A stretch of DNA of 64,000 nucleotides from Croceivirga sp009797885 (GTDB lineage: Bacteria; Bacteroidota; Bacteroidia; Flavobacteriales; Flavobacteriaceae), in assembly GCA_045866215.1 (NCBI GenBank), contig AP035880.1, positions 744,001 through 808,000 on the forward strand, read 5' to 3'. The stretch's first letter is position 1. Every line of letters starts with the position of its first letter. The notes beneath the pieces are model-generated. The model saw nothing but the letters and a program-made list of their open reading frames with translations, was not told the DNA's origin and made no database searches. Positions 8,927 through 17,057 of the stretch are shown here, in pieces. The position numbers were made by a program, and so were the translations under genes.

Positions 8927-9502
8927 TTGAACAAACCGGTTGATTTACTAGAAACCATTGCCAAGGCAAAATCGGGCAACCAGATTGCCTTTAGCCAACT
9001 TTTGGACCGTTTTTGGAACGATGTTTATGGGTTTCAGTTATTGAGGACCAAAAACGAAAATGATGCCGAGGACATTTCAATACAGACCTTTGCCAAGGCC
9101 TTTGACAAGATACATACCTATGACGATGCTTATGAATTCAGTACTTGGCTCATTACCATTTCAAAGAACATTCATGTCGATTTAATTCGAAAAAGAAAAA
9201 GAAATGTTCTGGATGGAAAGGAACTGCATAAATCCGAAGAGATCAATTCGGTTCTGGATGAAACCCCAACAGTGGAAGATGCATTGATCATAGAGCAAAA
9301 TTTAGCTTCCCTGCTCTCGGACATTAAAAAGTTAAAGCCCAACTACCAAAAGGTCATTAACCTGCGCTATTTCAACGAAATGACCTATGCGGAAATCGCC
9401 AATGAACTTGGAGAGCCCATAAACAATGTTAAAGTAAAGCTTTTAAGGGCCAAGAAGCTCCTGGCGGCCATCATCGCCAATAAGAAGCATAGGGAAAACT
9501 AA
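8927..9502 (+). CDS. Sigma-70 family (ECF-type) sigma factor upstream of lipA
   Basis: A 191-residue ECF sigma factor. Region 2 is at about residues 20-90 (FSQLLDRFWNDVYGFQLLRTKNENDAEDISIQTFAKAFDKIHTY, then STWLITISKNIHVDLIRKRKR). Region 4 is at about residues 128-182 (KLKPNYQKVINLRYFNEMTYAEIANELGEPINNVKVKLLRAKKLL). The start is the TTG at 8927 because no in-frame ATG precedes region 2. Unlike the first sigma gene it has no adjacent anti-sigma. It sits between the small Cys-rich membrane protein and lipA. Its targets are not evident. Confidence 0.9.
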   Translation: MNKPVDLLETIAKAKSGNQIAFSQLLDRFWNDVYGFQLLRTKNENDAEDISIQTFAKAFDKIHTYDDAYEFSTWLITISKNIHVDLIRKRKRNVLDGKELHKSEEINSVLDETPTVEDALIIEQNLASLLSDIKKLKPNYQKVINLRYFNEMTYAEIANELGEPINNVKVKLLRAKKLLAAIIANKKHREN

Positions 9503-9520
9503 CCTAAGATTACCATTTTG

Positions 9521-9528
9521 TATATTTG
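9521..9528 (+). promoter_or_regulatory. Bacteroidota -7 element upstream of lipA
   Basis: TATATTTG matches TAnnTTTG exactly and lies 17 nt before the lipA ATG. The -33 TTG is not obvious, so lipA may have its own start as well as read-through from the sigma gene. Confidence 0.4.
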
Positions 9529-9545
9529 TAAGCTAAAAAACTGTT

Positions 9546-10424
9546 ATGTCTCAAGCCGTAGCCGAACATGTTATTCCCCAGAGTAAAAGCAAGCCAAAAT
9601 GGCTAAGGGTAAAGCTTCCAACAGGTAAAAAATATACCCAGTTGAGGGGTTTGGTGGATAAATATGACCTCCATACCATATGCACTTCGGGCAGCTGCCC
9701 CAACATGGGCGAATGCTGGGGTGAGGGTACGGCCACTTTTATGATCCTGGGAAATATCTGCACGCGCTCCTGCGGTTTTTGTGGGGTAAAGACGGGAAGA
9801 CCGGAAAGTGTGGATTGGGAAGAACCGGAAAAAGTGGCCCGTTCCATAAAGATTATGCAAATTAAGCATGCCGTACTGACCTCAGTGGACCGGGACGATC
9901 TTAAGGATATGGGTTCCATTATTTGGTCAGAGACGGTAAAAGCCGTCCGAAGGATGAACCCCGAAACCACACTGGAGACCTTAATTCCCGATTTCCAAGG
10001 AATAAAAACCCATTTAGACCGAATTTTGGACGTGGCACCAGAGGTGATTTCCCATAATATGGAAACGGTAAAACGATTGACCCGTGAAGTTCGGATCCAA
10101 GCAAAATATGAAAGAAGTCTTGATGTCCTTAAATACCTTAAGGAACACGGGGCAAAACGCACCAAATCAGGTATCATGCTGGGATTGGGGGAAATGGAGG
10201 AAGAGGTTCTGGAAACCATGGAAGATCTGCGAAAAGCCAATGTGGATATCGTCACTATAGGACAATACCTTCAACCTTCAAAAAAACACTTGCCCGTTAA
10301 AGAGTTCATTCTTCCGGAGCAATTCAAAAAATATAGGGAAATTGGATTGGAAATGGGCTTTAGGCACGTAGAAAGTGGTGCTTTGGTACGCTCTTCTTAC
10401 AAAGCACACAAACACATCCACTAA
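9546..10424 (+). CDS. lipA: Lipoyl synthase
   Basis: A radical-SAM enzyme that inserts two sulfurs into protein-bound octanoyl groups to make lipoyl cofactors for the pyruvate and 2-oxoglutarate dehydrogenases and the glycine cleavage system. Both iron-sulfur sites are visible: the auxiliary cluster motif C-x4-C-x5-C (CTSGSCPNMGECW) and the radical-SAM C-x3-C-x2-C (CTRSCGFCGV). The C-terminal RSSY motif that completes the auxiliary cluster is present (VRSSYKA). The length of 292 is normal. It is preceded by an ECF sigma gene and has its own -7 element. Confidence 0.97.
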   Translation: MSQAVAEHVIPQSKSKPKWLRVKLPTGKKYTQLRGLVDKYDLHTICTSGSCPNMGECWGEGTATFMILGNICTRSCGFCGVKTGRPESVDWEEPEKVARSIKIMQIKHAVLTSVDRDDLKDMGSIIWSETVKAVRRMNPETTLETLIPDFQGIKTHLDRILDVAPEVISHNMETVKRLTREVRIQAKYERSLDVLKYLKEHGAKRTKSGIMLGLGEMEEEVLETMEDLRKANVDIVTIGQYLQPSKKHLPVKEFILPEQFKKYREIGLEMGFRHVESGALVRSSYKAHKHIH

Positions 10425-10449
10425 TTTTTCCCATTCTCAATGACCGCCT

Positions 10450-11460
10450 ATGAAGAAGGTCAACATTGGTATTAATGGTTTTGGAAGGATTGGGAGGACA
10501 TTGTTCCGTCTTTTGGCCAATCATCCACGGATACAGGTAGTGGTCATTAATGACATTGCCGACGCACATACACTTTCCCATTTGCTAAAGTACGATAGCA
10601 TCCATGGTATTTTTTCTTCGGAAATCAAGCCAGTGGGCAATTCCATTTTGTTCCAGGGAAACCCTGTCCCCGTACTTAACGGTACTGAACCCAAAGAAAT
10701 CCCTTGGGCCGATCATGATGTTGATATTGTTGTGGAGGCATCCGGGAAGTTTAAAACAAGGGAGGAGTTGGGGTTTCACCTCAAGAACGGAGCAAAAAAG
10801 GTCATCCTGTCCGTGCCACCTCTGGACGACTCCATAAAAATGATCGTTTATGGCGTAAACGAGCAGCTATTGACATCGGAGGATTCCATAATTTCCAATG
10901 CTTCATGTACCACGAACAATGCCGCACCCATGATCAAAGTGATTAAAGAACTATGTGGTATTGATCAAGCGTATATCACCACGGTACATTCATATACCTC
11001 GGATCAGAGTTTACATGACCAACCGCATAAGGATTTACGAAGGGCCCGGGCGGCCAGTCAGTCCATAATACCCACCACCACCGGAGCGGCCAAGGCACTG
11101 ACTAAAATATTTCCGGATTTATCCAATGTAATAGGAGGTTGTGGTATTCGGGTTCCCGTTCCCAATGGTTCATTGACAGATATTACTTTCAATGTTCAAA
11201 GGGAAATCTCAATTTCGGAAATCAACCATGCTTTTAGCCAAATTTCACAAAGTGACCTAAAAAACGTACTTTTCTATTGTGAAGAACCCATAGTTTCGGT
11301 TGATATAAACAATAGTTGCTATTCTTGTACGTTTGATTCCCAGATGACTTCCGTAATTGGTAAAATGGTAAAAGTCATAGGATGGTACGACAATGAAACT
11401 GGATACTGTTCAAGATTAATTGATATAATATCATTGCTTATAAGGAACAAATACGTTTAA
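10450..11460 (+). CDS. gap: Glyceraldehyde-3-phosphate dehydrogenase, divergent paralogue
   Basis: A 336-residue GAPDH. The Rossmann motif INGFGRIGRTLFR is at residues 8-20, the catalytic Cys is Cys153 in NASCTTN, and the partner His is His180 in TTVHSYTSD. Glycolytic enzymes usually have NASCTTNCLAP and YTATQ...D, whereas here the motifs read NASCTTNNAAP and YTSDQSLHD. This looks like a divergent or secondary GAPDH. A role in glycolysis, gluconeogenesis or as an erythrose-4-phosphate dehydrogenase cannot be separated from sequence alone. Its stop codon overlaps the start of the histidine-kinase gene (TAATG), so the two are probably translated together, which is an unusual pairing. Confidence 0.9.
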   Translation: MKKVNIGINGFGRIGRTLFRLLANHPRIQVVVINDIADAHTLSHLLKYDSIHGIFSSEIKPVGNSILFQGNPVPVLNGTEPKEIPWADHDVDIVVEASGKFKTREELGFHLKNGAKKVILSVPPLDDSIKMIVYGVNEQLLTSEDSIISNASCTTNNAAPMIKVIKELCGIDQAYITTVHSYTSDQSLHDQPHKDLRRARAASQSIIPTTTGAAKALTKIFPDLSNVIGGCGIRVPVPNGSLTDITFNVQREISISEINHAFSQISQSDLKNVLFYCEEPIVSVDINNSCYSCTFDSQMTSVIGKMVKVIGWYDNETGYCSRLIDIISLLIRNKYV

Positions 11461-13679
11461 TGTTGAAGCATTTTCACAAGACCAGTATTATCTCTGTGTA
11501 TGTTTTCGTAATGCTTTTGTCCTCCCCTTGGATAATGGCACAGGGCAGTATTGGTTCTAAGGACTCCCTGGAATACTATTATGGGCAAGCATTAACATTT
11601 AGGCACCAGAACAAGATTTCCATGGCCATGGAGGCTTTGGACAAAGCCGCAAAGCTATCTGAAGAAAAGGAGGACATTAAAGCCCTACTGGACACTTTCC
11701 ACAAAATGGCACTTCTTTACTTGGAATTGGAAAATAGGGAAACCACCATTTTTTATTGGGATCGGGCGGGAGTTTTATTAAAGGATATCGAATATCCATA
11801 CGGCGAAGCGGTCCATAAGTTTATTGATGGTACGCTCTTATATCGCTCCGGAAACAATTTCCAGGCATTGAGTCTTCTGGACGAAGCCAAAAAATTGACC
11901 AATGACAAGAATCTTCTCAATAATATGCTTCTTGCCGAAGCCAATATCTTTTTGAATATTGAAAAATTCGATAACGCCTCTACCAACTATTATGCACTTT
12001 TGGTCAACTCGGATGAATTTGAAAGGGCATATCTGGCCACTTTGGCAAATTTAGGTCTCGCCACCATGTATGACAAACAGGGCAAATATGATGACAGTGC
12101 CAAACATGCCGAATCTGCACTACAATTGGCCCAACAGAACAGTTTCTTTCGTGAGGTTTTGACGGCCAATGATTTTCTTGCCCGGACCTATGAAAAAATT
12201 GGGGATTATGAGAAATCCCTGGGTTATAACAAAAACCTAACACAAATCAAGGATTCCCTTTTCGGTATTGAAAAGGTAAAGTTGGAAGCAAAAACCGCCA
12301 ATAAAATAAGGTTCGATCAACAATCCAAGACCATAGGCGACCTACAGGCAAAAAATGAGGAACTCAGTGCTTCGGCCAACCGTTCGGAAATTACGGCAAT
12401 CCTGACCTCTGCATTTTTAACCATTATTTCCATTTTGGCAGTTTCCCTGTATAGAAACAATCAAATAAAACTCAAGACCAATGACCTCCTGCAAACCAAA
12501 AATACGGAGTTGGAGCAGGCCAGGGATGCAGCTGTATCTGCCATGGAGGCCAAAAGCAACTTTCTCTCCACCGTTACCCACGAGTTGAGAACACCACTTT
12601 ATGCAGTCACCGGTCTAACCCATCTTTTATTGGATGAAAACCCCGCAGAACACCAAAAAGAGCACTTAAAATCCCTTAAGTTCTCCGGAGACTACCTGCT
12701 GAATTTCATCAACGATATACTGCAGATCAACAAAATCGATGCTGATAAACTGGAACCGTTGAACATTGAGTTCAAACTTAAAAAAGTACTTACCGACGTT
12801 ATTGACTCTTTACAGCAAAATGCCAAGGAAAATGATATTAAGGTAGTGCTGGATTATGACAATAACATCCCCCTAAATCTTTTGGGCGATCCCTTAAAGA
12901 TCTCCCAGGTTTTTATGAATCTGGTCGGCAATGCACTAAAATTTACCAAAGGGGGGCAAGTGAGCGTATTGGCACGATTAAAGGACAGAAGTGAGGATAA
13001 CGCCACCGTCCATTTTGAGGTTTCCGATAACGGAATAGGCATATCCGAACAGCAGCAGAAAAACATTTTTGACAGTTTTGAACAGGGCTCCATACAGATA
13101 AATCGTGAATATGGGGGTACTGGTTTAGGGCTTACCATTGTAAAAAGTCTTTTGGGACTCTTTAAAAGTAGCATTCACTTAAAAAGTAAACTTGGCGAAG
13201 GAAGCACGTTTTATTTTGAACTCGACCTAAAAGTGGACGAGACCGCTTCCCTGGACGAGATTCCTTTTGAATTGACCGTTGAGGATTTTGAGTTTGAAGG
13301 ATTACACGTACTGGTTGTGGAGGACAACAAAATAAACCAGGTCATTACCAAGAAGATGTTGGCCAAAAAAGGAATTACCTGTGATATTGCCAACAATGGT
13401 AACGAAGCCATTGATGCCGCCAAAAACAACGAATATGCCTGTATATTAATGGATATCCACATGCCGGGAATAAGTGGTACCGAGGCAACCGTTCAAATAC
13501 GGAAATTCAATCCGGATATTCCGATTATCGCCCTTACAGCAATTTCCATGGAAGACAGTTTGGACGAATTTTATGCTGCAGGTTGTAATGCAGTGGTGAC
13601 CAAACCCTTTAAACCGGAAGTCTTCTATCAAAAAATAGGAGAAAACGTTTTTAAAACCAATCTTAGCGATAAAGTGTGA
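11460..13679 (+). CDS. TPR hybrid sensor histidine kinase/response regulator
   Basis: A 739-residue hybrid kinase. A signal peptide or first membrane segment (residues 9-27) leads into a periplasmic TPR array at about residues 30-270 (DSLEYYYGQALTFRHQNKIS and similar helices). A transmembrane helix follows near residues 312-334 (ITAILTSAFLTIISILAVSLY), then a coiled coil. The HisKA domain has phospho-acceptor His374 in VTHELRTPLYA. The HATPase domain has an N box (FMNLVGNALKFT), a G1 box (SDNGIGIS) and GGTGLGLTIVKSLL. A C-terminal receiver domain (about residues 612-730) has phospho-acceptor Asp665 in LMDIHMPG and the conserved Lys in VTKPFKP. No separate regulator or output domain lies nearby. 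It overlaps the convergent lpxK by 17 bp. Confidence 0.93.
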   Translation: MLKHFHKTSIISVYVFVMLLSSPWIMAQGSIGSKDSLEYYYGQALTFRHQNKISMAMEALDKAAKLSEEKEDIKALLDTFHKMALLYLELENRETTIFYWDRAGVLLKDIEYPYGEAVHKFIDGTLLYRSGNNFQALSLLDEAKKLTNDKNLLNNMLLAEANIFLNIEKFDNASTNYYALLVNSDEFERAYLATLANLGLATMYDKQGKYDDSAKHAESALQLAQQNSFFREVLTANDFLARTYEKIGDYEKSLGYNKNLTQIKDSLFGIEKVKLEAKTANKIRFDQQSKTIGDLQAKNEELSASANRSEITAILTSAFLTIISILAVSLYRNNQIKLKTNDLLQTKNTELEQARDAAVSAMEAKSNFLSTVTHELRTPLYAVTGLTHLLLDENPAEHQKEHLKSLKFSGDYLLNFINDILQINKIDADKLEPLNIEFKLKKVLTDVIDSLQQNAKENDIKVVLDYDNNIPLNLLGDPLKISQVFMNLVGNALKFTKGGQVSVLARLKDRSEDNATVHFEVSDNGIGISEQQQKNIFDSFEQGSIQINREYGGTGLGLTIVKSLLGLFKSSIHLKSKLGEGSTFYFELDLKVDETASLDEIPFELTVEDFEFEGLHVLVVEDNKINQVITKKMLAKKGITCDIANNGNEAIDAAKNNEYACILMDIHMPGISGTEATVQIRKFNPDIPIIALTAISMEDSLDEFYAAGCNAVVTKPFKPEVFYQKIGENVFKTNLSDKV

Positions 13680-14670
13680 GTTCGGAATCTATGAGTTGCA
13701 TGAGCCTTTTTTCCCCTTGATCGAGGAAATGATGTTCAATCCTAACAAAATAGAGGTTTTCCACTTTTCCCTCCAATCTGGTATAGTCCTTTTCCGTGGT
13801 AACGATCAACCCCTTCTTGGACAGCCTATCAATTTCCAAAGAACTAAAGGAATGGTGGTCATTAAATTCAAGATGTTCAAACACCAGGTCGTTTTCCTTA
13901 AGATGGTGTACCAAAGGGCCGGGAGTCGCAATTCCGGTTACCAAAGTGAATTCCACATCCTTTAGATCGCTAATTTTAATACTTGATTCCCTGCCATAAA
14001 GTACAGCATCGTACCTCAACGTCGCGAACAATATGGTTTGGTTTTTTCGCTTTTGCAATCGCGTAGCAAACCAGTCCATCTCTTTTTGGTGCAAAATATG
14101 GGGACATTTCGTCACAATGATCACCTCTGCCCTACCCGTTGCATATTTTGAATCCCTAAGACTTCCTGTTGGCAAATACCAGTCCTTGAATATGGGGTTG
14201 GCATAGGTGGTCAAAAGGATGGAAAAAGTGGGGGTGACCCTACGATGCTGAAAAGCATCATCCAAAAGAACCAAATCCGGTTTTATGAGCTTTTCCAAGG
14301 ATGCCATTCCATTAACCCTGTTGGTATCGACCGCAACCGTTACATTGGGGAACTTTTTGTGTATTTGAAGAGGTTCGTCACCAATCGATTCCACCGTTGA
14401 ATCTGCACTGGCCATTTGGAACCCTTTTGATCTTCGTTTATATCCCCTACTAAGGACCGCCAACCTTTTCGTGTCCTGCAACCTGGAGATCAAAAATTCG
14501 ATCATAGGGGTCTTTCCCGTGCCACCAACACTTAGGTTCCCCACACACAACGTTGGGGTGTCAAATGATCGGGAGTTGAAAAAGTGGATATCATAAAGCC
14601 AATTTCTAACACGGACCACACTGCCATAAATGAGTGAAATAGGCCAAGCCATTTTGCGCAAAAACCACAT
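13663..14670 (-). CDS. lpxK: Tetraacyldisaccharide 4'-kinase
   Basis: An inner-membrane kinase that phosphorylates the 4' position of the lipid A precursor disaccharide 1-phosphate to give lipid IVA. The 335 residues start with a membrane-associated N-terminal helix. The P-loop GNLSVGGTGKTP lies near residue 44, and DLVLLDDAFQHRRV near residue 130 carries the DDAFQHR signature of LpxK. The C-terminal ITTEKDYTRLE-type motif (VTTEKDYTRLEG) is also typical. It is convergent with the histidine kinase and divergent from the Nif3 gene, 45 bp away. Confidence 0.96.
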   Translation of the reverse strand: MWFLRKMAWPISLIYGSVVRVRNWLYDIHFFNSRSFDTPTLCVGNLSVGGTGKTPMIEFLISRLQDTKRLAVLSRGYKRRSKGFQMASADSTVESIGDEPLQIHKKFPNVTVAVDTNRVNGMASLEKLIKPDLVLLDDAFQHRRVTPTFSILLTTYANPIFKDWYLPTGSLRDSKYATGRAEVIIVTKCPHILHQKEMDWFATRLQKRKNQTILFATLRYDAVLYGRESSIKISDLKDVEFTLVTGIATPGPLVHHLKENDLVFEHLEFNDHHSFSSLEIDRLSKKGLIVTTEKDYTRLEGKVENLYFVRIEHHFLDQGEKRLMQLIDSELTLYR

Positions 14671-14715
14671 CCAACGAAAATATAATATTTTATCTTAGGA
14701 CATTAAAACAGATAT

Positions 14716-15810
14716 ATGACAGTAGCAGAGGTGGGAAAGCTGTTGGATACATTGGCTCCCTTGCACTATGCCGAGGATTTTGACAATGTTGGATTATTGG
14801 TAGGAAATCCAGAATCCAAAATTACTGGGATTTTAGTGACATTGGACACCTTGGAAGAGGTCATTGATGAGGCCGTACAGCACAATTGCAACCTCGTGGT
14901 CAGTTTTCACCCCATTATTTTTAGCGGTTTAAAAAAGCTGGTGGGCAAAACCTATGTGGAACGGGTTGTCATAAAAGCCATAACCCAAAACATAGCTATT
15001 TTCAGCCCCCATACCGCATTGGATAACAGTATCCTGGGTGTCAACCATAAAATATGTGAGGTTTTGGGCATTCAAAGCCCAAAAATCCTCATACCCAAAA
15101 AAGGGACCATACAGAAGTTGACCACCTACGTACCCAAGGATGCTGCGCCCTCCCTAAGAAATGCCCTTTTTGCAGCTGGTGCCGGCAACATCGGAAATTA
15201 TAGCAATTGTAGCTTTAGCACCATAGGAACAGGAAGTTTCAACCCCGGCGAGCATAGTAATCCCACTATTGGCAGTAAAGGAAATACCCATTTTGAGGAA
15301 GAAATACAACTAAACATCACTTTTGGATCCGCTGTGGAACAAAATGTATTGGATGCCCTCTTTAAAAATCACCCGTATGAAGAAGTGGCCTATGAAGTCT
15401 CAACCTTGGATAATAGCAATCAGAATATCGGTATGGGGATGATAGGTTCTTTAGAAAGCCCCATGGAGGAAGAGGACTTTCTACGATTCGTAAAGGCAAA
15501 AATGGACACACCTGTAGTGAGACATAGTACGTTACTGGGCAAAAAGATACAAAAGGTGGCCGTCCTGGGAGGTAGTGGAGCGTTTGCCATAAACGCGGCC
15601 AAGAACGCTGGAGCCGATATCTATATCACTTCGGACATAAAATACCATCAATTTTTTGAAGCGGAAGACCAATTGGTCATTGCCGATATTGGACACTTTG
15701 AAACAGAGCAGTTTACAAAAAATCTTTTGGTCGATTTTCTTAAGGAAAAAATTCCTAATTTTGCCGTCACTTTATCGGAAAGTATTACTAATCCCATCAA
15801 GTATTTTTAA
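14716..15810 (+). CDS. Nif3-like dinuclear metal centre protein
   Basis: A 364-residue member of the NIF3/DUF34 family (YbgI/YqfO-like), which forms hexameric toroids with a di-metal site in each subunit. Visible features are the N-terminal EDFDNVGLLVG motif, the metal-binding FHPIIFSGLKKL segment (His in SFHP), and HTALDNSILGVN near residue 95. The C-terminal metal-binding portion follows (GGSGAFAINAAKNAGADIYITSDIKYHQFFEA...DIGHFETEQF). The extra central domain of about 100 residues corresponds to the PII/CutA-like insert of the long YqfO form. The biochemical activity is unsettled, with cyclohydrolase and metal-chaperone roles proposed. It is tightly followed (3 bp) by the coiled-coil protein, a common pairing in Bacteroidota. 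Confidence 0.93.
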   Translation: MTVAEVGKLLDTLAPLHYAEDFDNVGLLVGNPESKITGILVTLDTLEEVIDEAVQHNCNLVVSFHPIIFSGLKKLVGKTYVERVVIKAITQNIAIFSPHTALDNSILGVNHKICEVLGIQSPKILIPKKGTIQKLTTYVPKDAAPSLRNALFAAGAGNIGNYSNCSFSTIGTGSFNPGEHSNPTIGSKGNTHFEEEIQLNITFGSAVEQNVLDALFKNHPYEEVAYEVSTLDNSNQNIGMGMIGSLESPMEEEDFLRFVKAKMDTPVVRHSTLLGKKIQKVAVLGGSGAFAINAAKNAGADIYITSDIKYHQFFEAEDQLVIADIGHFETEQFTKNLLVDFLKEKIPNFAVTLSESITNPIKYF

Positions 15811-15813
15811 TTT

Positions 15814-16596
15814 ATGGCTACAAAGAAAGAAATAACCGTGGAAGAAAAATTAAGGGCGTTATATGACCTTCAATTAATAGATTCCAGGGTTGACGAGATA
15901 CGAAATGTAAGGGGTGAACTTCCCTTGGAAGTTGAGGATTTGGAAGACGAAGTTTTAGGACTTAAGACCCGTATAGATAAGTTGAAGTCAGATGTAGAGA
16001 CCATAAACTTTGAGATCACTGCCAAAAAGAACCTTATAGAGGAATCCAAGGCGTTGATCAAAAAATATAACGAACAGCAAAAAAATGTCCGAAACAGCAG
16101 GGAATTCAATTCCTTGAGCAAAGAGGTTGAATTTCAGGAATTGGAAATCCAATTGGCGGAAAAACATATAAAAGAGTTCAAAGGACAAATAGAGCAGAAA
16201 AAAGAAGTGATTTCCCAGACCAAGGGAAACCTTACGGAAAGGGAAACACACCTAAAGCACAAAAAAGGGGAGTTGGACGCCATTATGTCTGAAACCGAAA
16301 AGGAAGAATCCGCGCTATTGAAAAAATCCGAGGAATTCGAGGAAAAAATTGAGGAGAGATTGGTGAAGGCCTATAAGCGAATACGAAGCAGTGTAAAAAA
16401 CGGTTTGGCCGTAGTACCTGTAGAAAGGGGAGCTTCCGGTGGTTCGTTCTTTACCATTCCCCCACAGGTCCAGGTTGAAATTGCTTCCCGAAAAAAAATC
16501 ATTACGGATGAACACAGTGGTAGAATCCTGGTGGATCCCACCCTTGCGGAGGAAGAATCTGAAAAAATGCAGAAGATTTTTTCGTCAATTAGCTAA
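15814..16596 (+). CDS. DUF164/CT398-like coiled-coil protein with a cysteine-less zinc ribbon
   Basis: A 260-residue protein dominated by a long antiparallel coiled coil (about residues 10-190), ending in what should be a C4-type zinc ribbon. In many family members this ribbon reads G-A-C-x-x-C ... C-x-x-C-G-R-I-L. Here it reads GASGGSFF (Ser208, Ser211) and DEHSGRILVD (Asp232, Ser235), so all four expected metal-binding cysteines are missing while the surrounding fold motifs remain (IPPQVQVEI, GRILVD). The gene follows the Nif3 gene by 3 bp, as is common. The function of this family is not established; in other bacteria it has been linked to nucleic-acid or flagellar assembly processes. A strong terminator follows. 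Confidence 0.88.
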   Translation: MATKKEITVEEKLRALYDLQLIDSRVDEIRNVRGELPLEVEDLEDEVLGLKTRIDKLKSDVETINFEITAKKNLIEESKALIKKYNEQQKNVRNSREFNSLSKEVEFQELEIQLAEKHIKEFKGQIEQKKEVISQTKGNLTERETHLKHKKGELDAIMSETEKEESALLKKSEEFEEKIEERLVKAYKRIRSSVKNGLAVVPVERGASGGSFFTIPPQVQVEIASRKKIITDEHSGRILVDPTLAEEESEKMQKIFSSIS

Positions 16597-16623
16597 GGAC
16601 AACTGAACTCATTAAAAAATTCC

Positions 16624-16653
16624 AAGCCATCAGAATTCTGATGGCTTTTTTTT
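16624..16653 (+). terminator. Rho-independent terminator after the Nif3/DUF164 pair
   Basis: The perfect palindrome AAGCCATCAG-AATT-CTGATGGCTT (16624-16647) runs straight into a T tract up to 16653. It is placed 28 bp after the DUF164 stop and just before the DUF4174 start. Confidence 0.85.
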
Positions 16654-16664
16654 ATCTTCCTTAG

Positions 16665-17057
16665 ATGAAATACCTATGGATTTTTGGGTTTTTGTCAATT
16701 GGGCTCCTCCAAGCCCAAAATCTGGAAAAATACCTTTGGAAAAACAGGGTTATCCTTCTTTTTGAAGGTAATGGGCATAAATCAGGTTACCAACGACAAC
16801 TGGAGGTATTACAATCGGAGTCCAAAGAACTGTTGGAACGCGATATTGTTACAGTTCTCCCTAAAAATGGAGAAAAAGCCTTGTTTTTGGAAAATCTGGG
16901 CTTGGAAAATGACTTTTACGGACTTGTACTGCTCGGAAAGGATGGAGGGATAAAACTCAAGGAAGAATTTGTGGTACAACCCCAAATCATATTCCGTTTG
17001 ATCGATGCCATGCCTATGCGCAAGGCGGAAATGCGAAAAAAGAATAGGCCCAATTAA
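16665..17057 (+). CDS. DUF4174 domain secreted protein
   Basis: A 130-residue protein with a signal peptide (about residues 1-17, ending GLLQAQ) and a DUF4174-type thioredoxin-like core. The core begins NLEKYLWKNRVILLFEG and includes YGLVLLGKDGGIKLKEE and the IFRLIDAMPMRKAEMR helix typical of the family's C-terminus. No CXXC is present, so a redox role is unlikely. Function is unknown. It starts only 12 bp after the upstream terminator and overlaps the convergent kmo gene by 4 bp at their stop codons. Confidence 0.75.
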   Translation: MKYLWIFGFLSIGLLQAQNLEKYLWKNRVILLFEGNGHKSGYQRQLEVLQSESKELLERDIVTVLPKNGEKALFLENLGLENDFYGLVLLGKDGGIKLKEEFVVQPQIIFRLIDAMPMRKAEMRKKNRPN

